Part shown: in pieces, positions 11,687 through 26,604 of the stretch | How the letters are laid out: the number at the start of each line of letters is the position of its first letter | Position numbering within the stretch: the first letter of the stretch is position 1 | NCBI RefSeq assembly: GCF_020085105.1 | Contig: NC_058043.1 | Span: 17,288,167 to 17,352,166 of the forward strand | Length of the DNA stretch: 64,000 nt | Direction: 5' to 3' | DNA from: Siniperca chuatsi | Lineage: Eukaryota; Chordata; Actinopteri; Centrarchiformes; Sinipercidae | Notes under the pieces: generated by a model | The model's input: only the letters and a program-made list of their open reading frames with translations | Database searches by the model: none | What the model was told of the DNA's origin: nothing | Program-made: the position numbers and the translations under genes

Positions 11687-12472
11687 CCTCCGTCAGTCCA
11701 AACTGAGCTGATGTGTTTTCTGTCCTGCAGTTTACTGAATAAAGAGCTCACACTCCGCTTCACTCACAACAGACCACCGGGAACACACACGGATATTTGT
11801 TTTTCTCATTTTTCATGACTACAGATAGTTACAAGGAATGTTTTCTTTTTCGCCATCTGAGAATTTTCGACTATGATAATTAATTATTTACTGTGAGAGA
11901 CTGCTGGATTATTCCCTGGACTGTTTTCTCAAACTGGTCGCGAGCCTTATGATTTTCTTTTATTTAAAGTTTAGATTAGTTTGTTCATCTGTTGAGTCTG
12001 TTTAATTTTAGCATTTCTTATGAATATATAAATAATGTAATTATATATAAATAATCCATTATTAAATAAATGCCTGAATGATTTTAAGACTGCAAGTCTT
12101 GGGCTTTTAGCTATATAGATCTGTTCATTAGTTATTTTTTATAGTTTTTAAATTGTGTGTTGTGTATGTTTTTGGTTGTTTTGTTTTTTACTAGTAGATT
12201 CTTTTGTTTTACTTTGTTGGTTTGGTTGGTTGGTTTTGTGCTTGTTAGCTCATTTTGGACAATGACAGTCAATAATTGTGATATCGCAAACAAAATTGTG
12301 CAACCAAAATATACATTTAACAACTGAGATTAAACTTAGTTTACCCGAGAGAGTTTTTGGAACAGGATACAACATAAGCTTGCACTAAAAATCTTGTTTC
12401 ATACCTGACATGTACATTTTTATTTTGTTGATGCTCCAACATTTATGTCAACAGGGCTGCTGTCAGTCAGAA

Positions 12473-13327
12473 ATGGTTGCCCGGGCAGTGACTGTTTTCG
12501 ATCATGAGGAGCGAGGAGGTTCATGCTGCCCACATCCCTCCCCTCCACCCTGGGACCCAGCAGAAGACCTCCGCTGCATCACCACCACCTTCCAGTATCT
12601 ACAGACCTCAGGTACACCGGCAGTCTCATTGATTTTGGCTTCACATTTTATTTCATTAAAACACAACATCTGACTGTTTGTTTTGACTCCGTCTCATATA
12701 AGTATCATTTATTTGATATGGTAGACATTTGGACATTTAGGAATCAAACCTAACCCTTCCAGTAACAACCTACATTCATGTAAAACTAAAATCTGATATC
12801 AAACCATCTGTCTGGTCGCAGGCTGGTACTGGGGTTCCATCTCAGCGAGTGAAGCTCGGGAAGCTCTCCTAAAAAAGCCTGAAGGCACGTTTCTCATGCG
12901 GGACAGCAGTCATCCTCAGTACATGCTGGCCCTGTCTGTGAAGACCCGTTGTGGACCTACCAGTGTACGCATAGAGTACAGCAGGGGCTCTTTCTGGCTG
13001 GACTCCATTTCCCCCAGCCTGCTTCACCTGCAGTCCTTCCCAGATGTTCTCAGCCTCATACAGCACTACATGGGCTCAGGCCACACGCCGCAGAGCCAGG
13101 CATCTAATGACATCCATCCCAAAACACAATCTGACCCCGCCAAGAACACAGCTAAGGACAGCGGAGTGCCTCTGAAGCTGATGCACCCCCTGCACAAACC
13201 AGAGGCCTTCCCTTCTTTGCAGCACCTGACGCGCCTCACCATCAACAGACGCGCAAACTGCCCCAACCAGCTGCCACTCCCAAAGCCTATGCTGCGCTAC
13301 CTGCGGGACTACCCTTTCCACATATGA
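12473..13327 (+). CDS. cish: Cytokine-inducible SH2-containing protein (SOCS family)
   Basis: Two coding exons, 12473-12611 and 12822-13327, encode 214 aa. The SH2 domain begins GWYWGSISASEAREALLKKP and carries the phosphotyrosine-binding FLMRDSS motif (Arg in the FLVR position). A proline/serine-rich spacer follows, then the C-terminal SOCS box (LQHLTRLTINR ... YLRDYPFHI). CISH binds phosphotyrosines on activated cytokine receptors and recruits elongin B/C-cullin 5 to damp JAK-STAT5 signalling. The exon opens at 12455 after a CAG acceptor and is open upstream of the ATG chosen here. Mammalian CISH starts in a separate small exon, but I found no convincing coding first exon at 11700-12450, so the start at 12473 is provisional. 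The gene is assigned over other SOCS members by the SH2 and tail sequence. Confidence 0.93.
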
Positions 13328-13489
13328 GTGTCCCTGTTCCTCTGGTACAGGACACAGAGACAGGAGCATGGGTCGGGGGCACACACTCCATGAACACACA
13401 CAGTGAATCTGGGACAGTTTGACGCCCCAGGCATCAGAGAATGGCCCAGAGGGAGAATATTGGTATGATATATAAGTACAATAAACCTC

Positions 13490-13495
13490 AGTGTC
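13490..13495 (+). terminator. Candidate cish polyadenylation signal
   Basis: AATAAA lies 163 bases after the stop codon. A second AATAAA near 14458 could mark a longer 3' UTR. Confidence 0.45.
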
Positions 13496-15355
13496 ACCTC
13501 ACTACTTGTGAATGAGCTCAATCTCACTACAGTGCTACTGATGTTATCCAGAATTATATTTTTATATGTCTGTTTCAGCTACTGTAAATTCATTTTATTT
13601 CTGCAATGCCAATATGCCAATAAGTTTTTTTCTCTTTATTTTCTCATTTCTCACAGGTAGAAGAGAGTTATACAGGTTTTTGCATGTTTTAGACCAGTGG
13701 TCCAACTTGTTTTTCCACAAGACAGTCCAAACTTATCAACAACAAATCAGTGAAAAAAGCAGCTACCATTTGCTATGTTGTTCCACCAGATATAACATCA
13801 GAAATCATTTGGATTTTCATCTTAGGATCTCTGTTTTTCTCTGCTTTGAGGCTCATTGTGTGAGCGCTATAGGACGTTAGGTTTGCAAAGAGTGTCAAAC
13901 AAAGCAATGTTTATTCACTCTTCATAAAATCAATGAACCTGATGAACCATGACGGAGCCCACAGTGATCTCATGTGACACTTTGGGCACCATCATCACCA
14001 AATCTCTTAAACATGTCTTTTCAACTTATTTATTTTAGTATTGTGGCTATCTTGATACAGCATGTGTTTTGATCATTATTTTGCACAATTTTTTTGTTGT
14101 TTGTTTTTTTCCCTGCTGGGTGTCACTGCAATGACTTTCTTCTTCTTTCTGCATGTCTGGGTTTTATTGGTCAAATCCGATCACAGTATAATTAAGGACC
14201 AGAGGTGGTTGACAAGTCATTTTAAAAGATATAATAAAAGACAGGGTAAAGTGTGTGTTTTGCATTTCTTTCATGTGCAGACTCCTTTTCTTAAATCAGA
14301 CATCTTCCAAGAGGTAAAACACACCCTCTTACAAAATTATTACCAGCATGAACACCAAAGGCTGTTCGTGGAAAACTGTTGTTAGCTATGTTAGACATCT
14401 GTTTACAAACCGATTTTATTCTCAGAAGACAATCATACATGCGCATGGATTTCAGAGAAATAAACCTCAAAAATGTTTTTGTCTTTTTTGTTTCCACTGT
14501 TGAATGACTGGTCACTTGAACATGCAGATGAATGTGAGGTATTGGCATTACTGTTTTCATGGAAGCAGGTTTCCACGAGGTGGAACTGAGCAGTGCTGAG
14601 AAATCCTCTTATCAGGATTAGAGGAAGAGCTGCAGTTATTAATACACTGCTGCGCCCCTGCTGAGAACAGAGTATCTCTCTGCCTCAGCCTATCAGTCTG
14701 AAATGTTTAAATCATTTTTCACTAAGTATTTAAATTATCAGCATCATCAAAACACTCTTCTCATTACAATCTCTATCAAGATCATAAAAGCATAGACGTT
14801 TCTGACCTGCAGTCAACATCATCCTTGTACCAGGTCTAACTGAACAACTGACAGAAGGCATGATGTATCACATGATTATGGTCTCTTTCATGCAGATTCA
14901 GTGCAGCATTAAACTAAGTGCATTTGTCAGTGAATTTGCAAACCACTAAAATATATGTAGCAGAGTATAAAGTGCAATATTTCCCTCAAAAATGTAGAGT
15001 AGAAGTAGAAAGTAGAATAAAATGGAAATAAGAACAAGCTGGATTATCAGATGGGCAAAGTGGGCAACTGCCCCAGGGATCCAGACCTATTGGGGCCTTG
15101 CAAGGCCCAGATTCACCGCATGTCAACTGGTTTGTGATCATTTTATTTGCTGCAAATTTGTCAGAGAATTTGTACTCCTACAGTACCAAGGTGGGTCCTG
15201 CAGGTCCTGTCTTGGAAACATGAGAACATGCACTACTAAAGCACAATGTCCACTGACATGATAACAGCATTAAGATGGGACCTGCTTTATTACTTGAGAC
15301 CTTGAGACCATGTGTCAAAATCTGTTTTTAAGACATGCATTATTTTATCTGAAAT
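13496..15355. other. Intergenic, possible long cish 3' UTR
   Basis: AT-rich sequence with several ATTTA-like motifs but no convincing coding exon on either strand. Open frames of about 100 codons here (for example 14062-14385) have no recognisable domain. Confidence 0.4.
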
Positions 15356-15905
15356 AGGCCTTTTCACAGATTACATTTTGACATGTCATAGTAGGAAAAT
15401 CACAGGTGTAACTAATAAAAATGAATGATGTGACTGTGTACTACTCCCGTGCAATATTAGTTTTCCCATGTTAGTTTTTCTTATTTATTGTTATTGATAT
15501 TATATACCTCTATTACTCTCGACAGTACTTGCACCTCTGCCTATTACTTATTACTTATTTTGTTACATTGTATTATTATACTGTACTATCATCATCAACC
15601 GGTAAACCCACTTGGTACTTGACACTTAGTTTATCTTATACTTATACCGACCTGATACTTAATTTATTTTCTGACCTGTTTTTATAGTGTTTTATAGTGT
15701 ATCATATTGTTTGTTACTACTGTCTTCTGTGTGCACTGACGTAAAGGCGAGCTACTGTAACAAAGAGTTTCCCTACGGGGATCAATAAAGTATTTCTGAT
15801 TCTGATTCTGATGGCTGAATTGCATTTAACTGCTTCAGTTTCAGGGTTCTGGTGTTGTGCATGTTGTGTTATTAGTAACACTTGCTTTTCCTACTATGGC
15901 AAGAA
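15356..15905. mobile_element. MITE of the ACATTTTGACATGTCA family, interrupted by a retroposon
   Basis: The left part (about 15356-15437) has TTACATTTTGACATGTCATA, and the right part (from about 15810) has GGCTGAATTGCATTTAACTG and CTTCAGTTTCAGGGTTCTGG. In the copies at 41836-42081 and 57723-57940 these two parts are contiguous. Here they are split by about 370 bases ending in a retroposon tail. The right terminal repeat is truncated or eroded. Confidence 0.65.
15438..15809 (+). mobile_element. Retroposon (LINE/SINE tail) nested in a MITE
   Basis: It ends GGGGATCAATAAAGTATTTC followed by TGATTC-type repeats, the 3' terminus typical of fish non-LTR retroposons. It splits a MITE and has GATG on both sides, a plausible short target duplication. 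It is truncated and has no open frame. Confidence 0.6.
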
Positions 15906-16499
15906 ATACCATATTGTGCTTAAATGGTGTATATTCCTAAATGAATATGTGTTTAATCAATTCATCAAGATATTTGATGAAACTTGAATTAAATGACCAA
16001 CAATATCAATAATCAATTAATTATCAAACAGCAAACCCAGGGCCATGTACTATTCCAGTAATAATGTAAACAGGTGGTTAACAGGGGCCCAGCAGCTCAT
16101 TCTTGTCTGGAGCCCCAAAGCAGGTTAATTAATAATTTCAGCCATGGTACTTAAGTAAGAGTAAATGTTACTTTCCACCACTGTATATGGGCCACCATAA
16201 TTTACAGCAGATCCTACCATATACAAAACATGTGTTGTATTGAATCTACAGAAAGGGGCTATAATAATGTAAGACAAAATACATAAACATTATTATTTAA
16301 CATTGAGTGTGTTGCTTGCAATATTGGAACTATAGCTACTACTACTATTAATAATAATAATAATATTAATAAAATAATAAATAATTAGCACTATCATCAC
16401 AATCATAATAATCATAAGTTATTACATGTATAAGGTATAATTGTTAATGTTAGTATGACAGTGTCTTGTTATCCTCTCCCCACCCCCTCCCTTCCTCCT
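15906..16499. other. Spacer upstream of rhoa
   Basis: AT-rich with a (TAATAA)-like simple stretch near 16340-16385, then a pyrimidine-rich CCTCTCCCCACCCCCTCCC tract at about 16470-16495 that probably belongs to the rhoa promoter. No coding sequence is seen. Confidence 0.4.
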
Positions 16500-16599
16500 G
16501 TTAATCCTCCAGCAGCAGCAGCAGCGCAGTCAGGGAGCGACGGAGGCCAACAAAGCACTACTTGGAAATCAATTGGATAGATTTTAAACCAATCACTAG
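16500..16599 (+). other. Probable 5' untranslated first exon of rhoa
   Basis: A GC-richer segment with a (CAG)n run ends at a consensus donor (AG before GTAAGC at 16600). The coding exon has an acceptor at 17588-17589 only two bases before the ATG, so a separate non-coding first exon is required; this is the best candidate. Its 5' end is approximate. Confidence 0.5.
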
Positions 16600-17546
16600 G
16601 TAAGCATGTGATATTTACAAGCAAAGTGGAGTTGCAGCAACTTGTCAGTATGTTGTATTTGCAATAATATCGTTATATATTTTTTGTAAACTCATATTTT
16701 CTACCGATATTTTGCTCACGCTAGCCAGCTAGCTAACGGACCGTTAAAGTCGCATTGACTTCCGTTATGCTAACCTAAGCTTGGGTAGCTAGCTAGCTAG
16801 CTAGCTGTACCAGTTTGTGACTCAAAGCAAAAAACGAAGTTTGGCTGAGTAGTTAGAAAGGAGCCACAAACACTGCTGTGGCATAAGATACATTATATCA
16901 TAAATATCGCACAAGTGTCATGCACCACCTTTGAATAATAACACAAAGATGTAAACTGAACGCACTAGCTATATATCCGGCTAACGCTAGCTGGTTAGCT
17001 AACGTTACAGTCCCTTGCGTCAAGTCTTTTGTAAACACAACCTCCTAGCTAACTAAAATCTAGGTCAGGCTACACTGCAATGATTCCCAAGTATATATTG
17101 GTACCAGCTATCAACGTGTTTATGTTTGAGTTAGTTTAGTCAATGCTCTAATGGAAATGTGGGACTAACGTATAAATAATTTGTCAGGCTTGATGCCGGG
17201 GATGGGTCAGAAACACTGGAGCGGAAATGTATCATCATGGGTTCCTAGTCTGATTTAAGTTTTAAGCCAGAGTCAACATAAGAGGCGTGGGCTCTCAACT
17301 TTTTATGCTATTCACGTGTCTTTCCCTGTATTAAACCTCCGCTATCGTTGACTGACTGACTGACTGACTATAAACAGCCGCGATGTTGATGTTGCCACAG
17401 AAAGCTAAATAGTTAGCCTCGGGTGTTGGTTTTAGACGGGTTTGGCGTTGTGTCAACACAGCTGAAGGTGACTAGCTGCTCATCGTTTCTCACAGTAGTT
17501 GCATAATGCCTGAATGCAATAAAATGGCCCTCCCTGTTATAGATAA

Positions 17547-19793
<2,247 letters not shown>

Positions 19794-20337
19794 ATGGGGG
19801 CACAAGGACAGCTTCCTACGGGGGGGAAAGAAGAAGGAGGATTAGGTCAAACCTACCCCCAAACACACCCACACAAAAGACTGTTCTCCCCAGTTTTTAC
19901 TAAAGGTGTAATGCTTTTACTTTTTTTGTCTTAAGCAAAAGTAGTCAGGTTCTGTCAGTATTCAATTTTCAGGTTATGGAAAATACTTTTTTGTACTTTA
20001 ACATGAGTAAATTTGCCATAATGAAACCTCCTTTATCAACATGTACTATGTAATAGGAGAGGTCAGCACAGGGGACCTGTTGTGTCATACCTGCCAACTA
20101 CAGTTAAGTGCTTAAGCCCTGCCTGCTGATCTGAGGAATGTTTCCACAGCCAACTAGGGTGAAGTACCTGTACACTGTGACCCATAGTCCTTTAATTATT
20201 TCAACAGATGCATACATGAAGTTGAAATTTGTTTGTGTGCTTCTTATACAAATCCTATGTGCATTATGATCACATGCACAATATGAGACTGGAAACTCAT
20301 TTTGTTAAAACGCAAATGGAAACTTAGTGTTTTGTGT

Positions 20338-20343
20338 AATAAA
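20338..20343 (+). terminator. Candidate rhoa polyadenylation signal
   Basis: AATAAA lies about 545 bases past the rhoa stop in a 3' UTR-like stretch. Confidence 0.5.
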
Positions 20344-21120
20344 TTACTTTGTAAGAATCTTGATCATTTGTATCACTTGCTTGATAAATATTGAATAACA
20401 CCCAGTTATAGTCCTGCTTGGATCCAGAATTGAGATTTTAAGCAGGGTTCAGGGCAACACATTTCCAAGGATAAAACATTTTCAGCATGCGCAGCCAATT
20501 TGACATTTTTGCACATGCATTTCAGAGTTGGGTTCAGGGTCCAGGGTCAGCCACAGTGCAAGTTAAAGGGCACTCAGATACAGTCGGTATCATAGATTAA
20601 CACAAGACGCTCTTTGGTTGTTATCTCATCAGTACAGCCTGACAGATACGGGATTTTTGAGGATGAGTTCACAATTCTTATTAAACTACTTTAACCCATT
20701 TTTGATGAAGAAAAAGAATGAAGTATATGTACGGAGCTAGACACTTTACAGTTGAAAAACAAACTTGTCAGTGCTCTGGTGGACAAACTGTCATGTGACA
20801 CCGTTTCTAAATTAGTGCAGTCTTTGACATTTCTATACCTCAATTTTTAGTTAGTTATTAGCTGGTACGAACGCCACTACTGATATCTCTGTGATAAGCT
20901 AATACTGTTCAGGCTCAACCTGTCGGCTCTGTACTTCCAGGCCATCTTGACTTGCACCCTGATTGGAAACAACGTTCTGAAGTTGATACAAAAAGTGCTT
21001 TATTGACATAAATTGCATTCAAACAATACAACAATATTGCAGATCCTCAGTTCTTTGGTATTTCACCAAGATGGGTCATTTTGTCCAGACAAAGTGCTTA
21101 GAAAAGGCACTGACATAATT
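20344..21120. other. Intergenic between rhoa and tmem43
   Basis: No coding exon, RNA gene or clear repeat was recognised in this stretch. Confidence 0.35.
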
Positions 21121-21215
21121 TGTTTTTTTTTTGGCATTTCTCCCATTTCTGTAAGGACTCAGCCCTGATACATGGTACATACCAGGTGAACTACCGGGGC
21201 GCCCCAAAGCACTGA
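21121..21215 (-). mobile_element. tRNA-derived SINE head fragment
   Basis: On the minus strand it reads GGGGCGCCCCGGTAGTTCAC, then CTGGTATGTACCATGTATCA and GGGCTGAGTCCTTACAG. This resembles the tRNA-like head (A-box region) of a common fish SINE. It stops in an A run before the B box, so it is a truncated fragment and not a functional tRNA gene. Confidence 0.5.
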
Positions 21216-21223
21216 CATTCTTA

Positions 21224-21553
21224 CCAATTTATTTGGTACACCTAGCCAAAGCTAATGCAGTCTAAAACAGTCCTGCAATAAATCCTACCTTCATGAACGT
21301 TATAATGTTCAGTTTTTGTTGAAACTAATACTTTGTCCACCTCATTTACAATCGATGAGTATAGACTAAATAATAGAATCACCTCTCAGTATAACAATAT
21401 GTCAAGAGCACCACAAACTACATCCTCCACACAGTTGAATCAACACCTTCTAAAACAGTTTCAACAAAAACTCAACATTATAATCTCCATGAAGGTCGGC
21501 TTTATTGCAGGATTGTTGTATTAGACTGAGTTAGCTTTAGCTAGGTGTACCTG
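21224..21553. mobile_element. Long inverted-repeat MITE (CCAATTTATT...GGTACACCTAGC family), copy 1
   Basis: The left arm (ATTTGGTACACCTAGCCAAAG, then GCAATAAATCCTACCTTCAT) is mirrored as reverse complement in the right arm (GGATTGTTGTATTAGACTGA, then TTAGCTTTAGCTAGGTGTAC). The element is largely palindromic with arms of about 100 bases. A second copy sits in a spen intron at 62151-62415. There is no coding capacity. Confidence 0.7.
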
Positions 21554-21902
21554 AAACTGACACTTGTGTCTACATTCTGTGGAGGGAGCAACAAGTCTTT
21601 GGTGAGTTATATTTACAGTAAAAACGAGACTAAAGTAATCTTGTGTTGCTCATTGTGAGCAACAAAATATCTAGATGAAAAAGAGTTTGCTGTGCATCTT
21701 CCAGCAACAAAATACCAAGTGAGAGCACAGTGAGGCTTATCGGTGGATGAACTTTTAAAAAGGTCGCATCTGATAACATTTGAGGCATCAGCTTCCACAA
21801 CATCAGTAGTGACTATTACTAAAAATGATTATGTTCAAGTCCACTGAAACACTGACTGATTTTGGATGAAAGCAATGATTATACCTATTACAACAAAGCA
21901 CA

Positions 21903-21908
21903 TTTATT
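21903..21908 (-). terminator. Candidate tmem43 polyadenylation signal
   Basis: TTTATT on the plus strand gives AATAAA on the minus strand, about 145 bases beyond the tmem43 stop. Confidence 0.45.
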
Positions 21909-22053
21909 ACCATAGAATGTCTTTTTTCCTATGTGGTGTGTAATCCTGCTGTGGAAATAAACAAAAAAACAGCTGCACAATACTGTCTCACAGCTCTGAT
22001 GGGTGGCTACAGCCAGGCATCAGAAACTGTTATGATAATCATCAGTTCACTAG

Positions 22054-25000
22054 TCACTCGTTCTTCTTGGCTGGAAGTCCTGAGCGGGTGAGAAACACTG
22101 GAAGCAGAGCTAGTGCTCCCAGAGCCACAGCCACTAACGGTCGGTAAAAAAGCCAAGCTACTCCGATGGTGAGAAGAGACAAAGAGCAGGAGACACACAA
22201 GGCGAAGATCTTCAGCCCCACGGACACAAGCTCTCTGAGAACAGGAACCCAATCCACTGTAGACACAAAACAGAGTATTATGAATGAGATGCAGGGAGGG
22301 AAATCCATTTATGATGTGGATGTACAGCAGCAGTGACTGTTTGATTACCCAATGTGTAGATGATGCGCATGGTCAGCTGAATACTAAGGAACATGAGGGC
22401 CCAGCCTGCAGCCCTGAGTCCCCATGTCTTCATACTGTTGTGCTGGTGTTCTTTCATAAAAACCTCCTACAGAAAACAACACAACTGCATTAGCCACCAA
22501 GTGGAAAATATGTGTTAACTAGACACATATGGGTATTAATATTAAAACACACTTCTTTCCCCCCAAAAACAAATTAAATTGACAAAAACCAACCGCAGTG
22601 TCCAACAAATGAAATAAAATCCACACTGACCTCTGCAGAGAGCTCCTCCAGGTACAGGATCTCCAGAGTGTCTCCTGACTTGGTTTTAAAAGGCATCAGC
22701 TGCTCCCCTCTCTGCATGGCCACGATACTGACCTGAAAAACAGTTATTGATTTTACCAGCGTCCGAAGAGGAAGACCACAATTAAAGCTGAAACAGTATG
22801 TGCACTGTAGAAACTAATAGTTTCAATTGGGGTTGAAACGATTAGATCGTCAGAAAATTTGATCGGAAACTATTTTGATCATCAATTAATCGTTTCAGTT
22901 GGTTTTCGAGCAAAAAACATTCCCTGGTCCCAGCTTCTCAAATGTGAGGATTTGCCGCTTTTCTTTATCTTATGTGATAATGAACTGAACATCTTTTAAG
23001 TTTTGGACTGTTGGTCGGACAAACAGGCATTTTGAAGGCGTCTCATTGGGCTGAAGGAAATTGTGCTGATGAGAAAGTGATTTTTCAATATTTTATGACA
23101 TCCAATTCCATAATATATACTAATTGTATATCATATATACTAATCTTTATAGTGTACTGTTTTTGCAGTTAGTATACAAGAGATCAACATGCTTACCATT
23201 TTATACAGAAACTGATATAATACTTCACAATCACAATATTTTAATGGAAAAAAAATTGTGAAAATAATTGTTGTTAGTTGCAGCCATAGTTTCAATATTC
23301 CAAAAAATAGTGCAACTAATGATTATTTTCATTATTGATTCAACTGTTTTTGATTAATCATTTAGTCTATAAAGTGTCAGAAAATGACCTTTAAAAGTTC
23401 CCAGAGCCCAAAGAGAAATCTCATTGTTTTCTCAAAGCAACAGTCCAAATCCCAAACACATTCAATTCGCAATGATATAAAACAGCTAAATACAACAAAT
23501 CCTCTAAAATGAGCAGCTTGAATGAGTCAATGTTTGATAAATGACTTAAACAATTAATTGATTATCCAAATTGTTGTTGCTTGAGTTTCTGCTGATCAGC
23601 TAGTCCACCAGTCTAATCATTTCAGCACTAGTTAAAGGTCCAATGCGTAGGATTTTGTGGCATCTAGCAGTGAAATTGCAGTTTGCAACCAACTGAATAC
23701 CGAGAAAATAAGTCATCATGAGTGAGACCAATACTGGAACAGGTGATGTGCAGCACTCACAGTTTGAGGCGGGCCGAGGGGAGACGTCTCACCACTCAGT
23801 CCAGCGAAGGAGAATCTCACGCGCACATCCCCAACCTTATGAAAATACAAACAAATAAAACATTAACTCAATAACTGCATGAATGTGGAATACATAATCC
23901 ATCGGAGGTCAGAAGTTTATGTATGTGGGAGAAGTTCATATCATGATGCTCACCTCCGGCCTGCGTGGGAATTGAGTGTGATAGAAATAATCGTCATCAA
24001 CGCTGAGAAAAGGGTCCAAGTTAAAGGCAGTGAAATCCCTCAAACTCAGCGTCTGGAAGTTATTTATCTGCTCCACTAGGCCTGAGGATGTCCAACCAAT
24101 CAACTGATGAATTATGAGTCAAATCTAAACAGTGTGACATACAGCATCTGTTCAATTTAATGTAGCATGTTTATGTTGGTTTGTTAAGACAGATACCTTT
24201 AGACAGAATGAAAGGTCCAACTCTGACTTCAGGAGTCACCACCGTGACACTCTCAACAGCCATGGCACTAAGGTTCAAAGATTAAATTAAAGTTGAACTG
24301 CCCACAAACACACAAACATTTTATTTCTAATGCCACAGAATAGAACAGAATGATCTTAAAAAACATTTGCGTACCTTGGGTTCTGGTGACCGATTTCCTT
24401 ATCAAAATTCCGACTGTTGATCAACTCTGATTTCCACTCGGTGTCTAAAGAAAAGGAATCAAAACAATTCATACAAGAATGTCATATTGTTACCAAATAC
24501 TAACAGCCTTAATAAAAACAACTCACTGTAGGTGTACGTCGTCTCAGTTTTGGTCTCACCGTCCTCTTGGTAGTCCCTGAAATGAGTCACACAGTAACAA
24601 ATGCACTTTAGGCTAATAATGTTCTGTGTTCCAGCCAACATTTTAACACCTGGCCCCACCCTGAATGTTGACATATGCAGACAACAGACTCACTTGCTCT
24701 CCCGGTACTCCACCCACTGATACATCTCCACCTGCCTCTTCAGCTTCACTGCCTGCACCACCACTCTGTAGTTGGGGTCATGCAGGGGCTACACAGACAC
24801 AGGTGCAGGTAATTAATTACCTGAAGTAAACATTAAGTGCATTAAGCACATATTTTTTTAATACTATATGTTCAAAGCAGATTGTGTCCCCTCTGAAATC
24901 GCATATGCACAAGTTCACTTTCCTGTCCCCTCTGCTGTTTTGTTTGTATGTATTATTGTATTGATCTCTTGTCTCCACATAAACTTGGTTCCATATAAAG

Positions 25001-26521
25001 ATTTATTTAATATTTAGAATTAGTTTGTTCAAACTGAAAACAAAACTTAAGTACATTCTACCTGTGAGGTGCGCAGCTGTGCAGACAGATGAACTAGACG
25101 GTTGTTGTTCTGCAGGTCGAGGCTGGAGAAAGGCCCCAACGACACAACCTGAGAAAGACCTTCATCCAGGGAGGATGCTGTTTGCAGAGCCCTCCCCTGA
25201 GCACAGAGACAGTTACAGTTAACAGTTAACATTCAATATAACACAACAATTTGACTTTAACAGTGTGCAGTGTGGTTTTGACGGGATATACTGTATGCGT
25301 ATTTCGTACCTCATTGGTGAAGAGAACATAAATTGAGAGGAAAAACAGTCCGACGCCAACAACAGTTCCTCCTGCAGTTTCACTTAATCGCTCCAGGAAT
25401 CCAGGGTTGGACTGAACAGATACACGCTTGTGTTGGTTTGGGTCTTTACCTGAAAACTGAGACCAACATGCAAGAACAACAAAAAGGTTGAATGCCAACA
25501 ATAACCATAATATCCAGAAGAAAAATGGAGGTCATTATTGACTTTGAGAGGAAGACTCAATGAATTACTCATTTCTCAATATTGTACATTTCTAGTTAAT
25601 CTGGGTTGTGGGTTTATATTTGCCTCCATTAAAGGAACAAGTGACAGTCGTAGCCCCTGACAGCAACATCAATGTATGTCATGATACATTTAAATAACTA
25701 TTTCATTGTGTTTGAGTATAATATCATTCACCAAAATGAATAGTATTATAAAAGAATTACCTAGCAGTCACTCTGGTACAGTTTATTAACTATTAATCCA
25801 ACATAAATCTGTCAAGAGTATTGCTTTTCTCACCTGAAACAATGAATAACTCAATCAGTGTGGATGGAAGAGCCAAACTGGCTGCACCAATTCAAACTTT
25901 TATACTCATTTTTATTTCTGTTTATATATTCCCGTCATTTGCAATTGTATAAAATTTAAAAAGGGCGTAACTTTATCTTTTAAACTCTTGAAACCAACCT
26001 TTTCTCTAAGTGATGTTGAACATTACTCCCAGATAGATTTACAAATATGAGGTGAGGTGAGGTCAACTTCATTATTTATTTATGTGCATTTGAGACAGAT
26101 TCATTTTATCAGACAGGCTGGTGAAAATCCCAAGCTAAGGTTAGTCATCAACTATGTGTCCCATGCCACACAGCTAGCTAGGCGTGAACAACTGACACAC
26201 CTCCTTAGACCTGTGCTAATTTTACTTCCTAACCTCATTTACATGTTTCAACGAATAAAGAGGTGTCAGTAAACTTTGCCGAACTGTTGTTACATGCCAT
26301 TCACAATACTCAAGAAATGAACTTGATAGAGTTAGCGTTTCTTAGTTTAAATTATAGATACTATAACGATAGATACAATTGAAGCTGAGAAAATGCGGTA
26401 GTTAAGGTGCTAACGTTGCGGTAACGTTAATTGCATACCGAAATCCGGGAACGGTTATTGTTTATCACGTTAAAAACCAAAGCACTATAACTGTACCACT
26501 TACTGTCTGTGCTGAAGACAT
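22054..26521 (-). CDS. tmem43: TMEM43 (LUMA), inner nuclear membrane protein
   Basis: Twelve coding exons on the minus strand: 26504-26521, 25310-25456, 25062-25196, 24694-24788, 24527-24576, 24375-24444, 24197-24267, 23954-24081, 23761-23835, 22631-22732, 22349-22466 and 22054-22256. Frame is kept throughout, giving 403 aa against 400 in human. Features: a short N-terminus, the [13 protein letters not shown] motif, one hydrophobic segment ([15 protein letters not shown]), a long luminal domain, then three C-terminal membrane segments including [17 protein letters not shown] and a lysine-rich end LPAKKNE. TMEM43 binds lamins and emerin. The stretch aligned with human Ser358, the arrhythmogenic cardiomyopathy site, appears to keep serine (CSLSLL). 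The six-codon first exon is the least certain part; exon 2 begins TTTTCAGG after a TCTCAG acceptor because that choice alone keeps frame. Introns hold several MITEs. Confidence 0.95.
22828..23288. mobile_element. hAT-like MITE, copy 2, with exact 8-bp target duplication
   Basis: Flanked by GTTTCAAT at 22820-22827 and 23289-23296, an exact 8-bp direct repeat as expected for hAT transposition. Ends are TGGGGTTGAAACGATTAG and TTGTTAGTTGCAGCCATA, a degenerate inverted repeat. It lies in a tmem43 intron and is non-coding. Confidence 0.75.
23308..23631. mobile_element. hAT-like MITE, copy 3
   Basis: Starts TAGTGCAACTAATGATTATT, ends CATTTCAGCACTA, and shares the AATCATTTAGTCTATAAAGT interior with the other copies. 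No clear target duplication is visible, so it is more eroded or rearranged. It adjoins copy 2 and a fragment of a third family. Confidence 0.6.
23632..23715 (+). mobile_element. 5' fragment of the TTAA-type MITE
   Basis: GTTAAAGGTCCAATGCGTAG, then GGCATCTAGCAGTGAAATTG and GCAACCAACTGAATACCG, match the first 80 bases of the complete copy at 48256-48640. The rest is missing. Confidence 0.65.
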
Positions 26522-26604
26522 TTCTCTGACTAGTTCAACTCCACAGTCAAACAGTAAAGTTGGAGATGATGATGCCAGCGACACGAAACGAACACAACAA
26601 CAAC

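Noticed and set aside
13076-13399. 107-residue minus-strand open frame
   Set aside because: It is antisense to the cish coding exon and shows no family resemblance.
21140-21215. Possible tRNA gene on the minus strand
   Set aside because: Only the A-box half is tRNA-like; no anticodon arm or B box follows, so it is a SINE head fragment.
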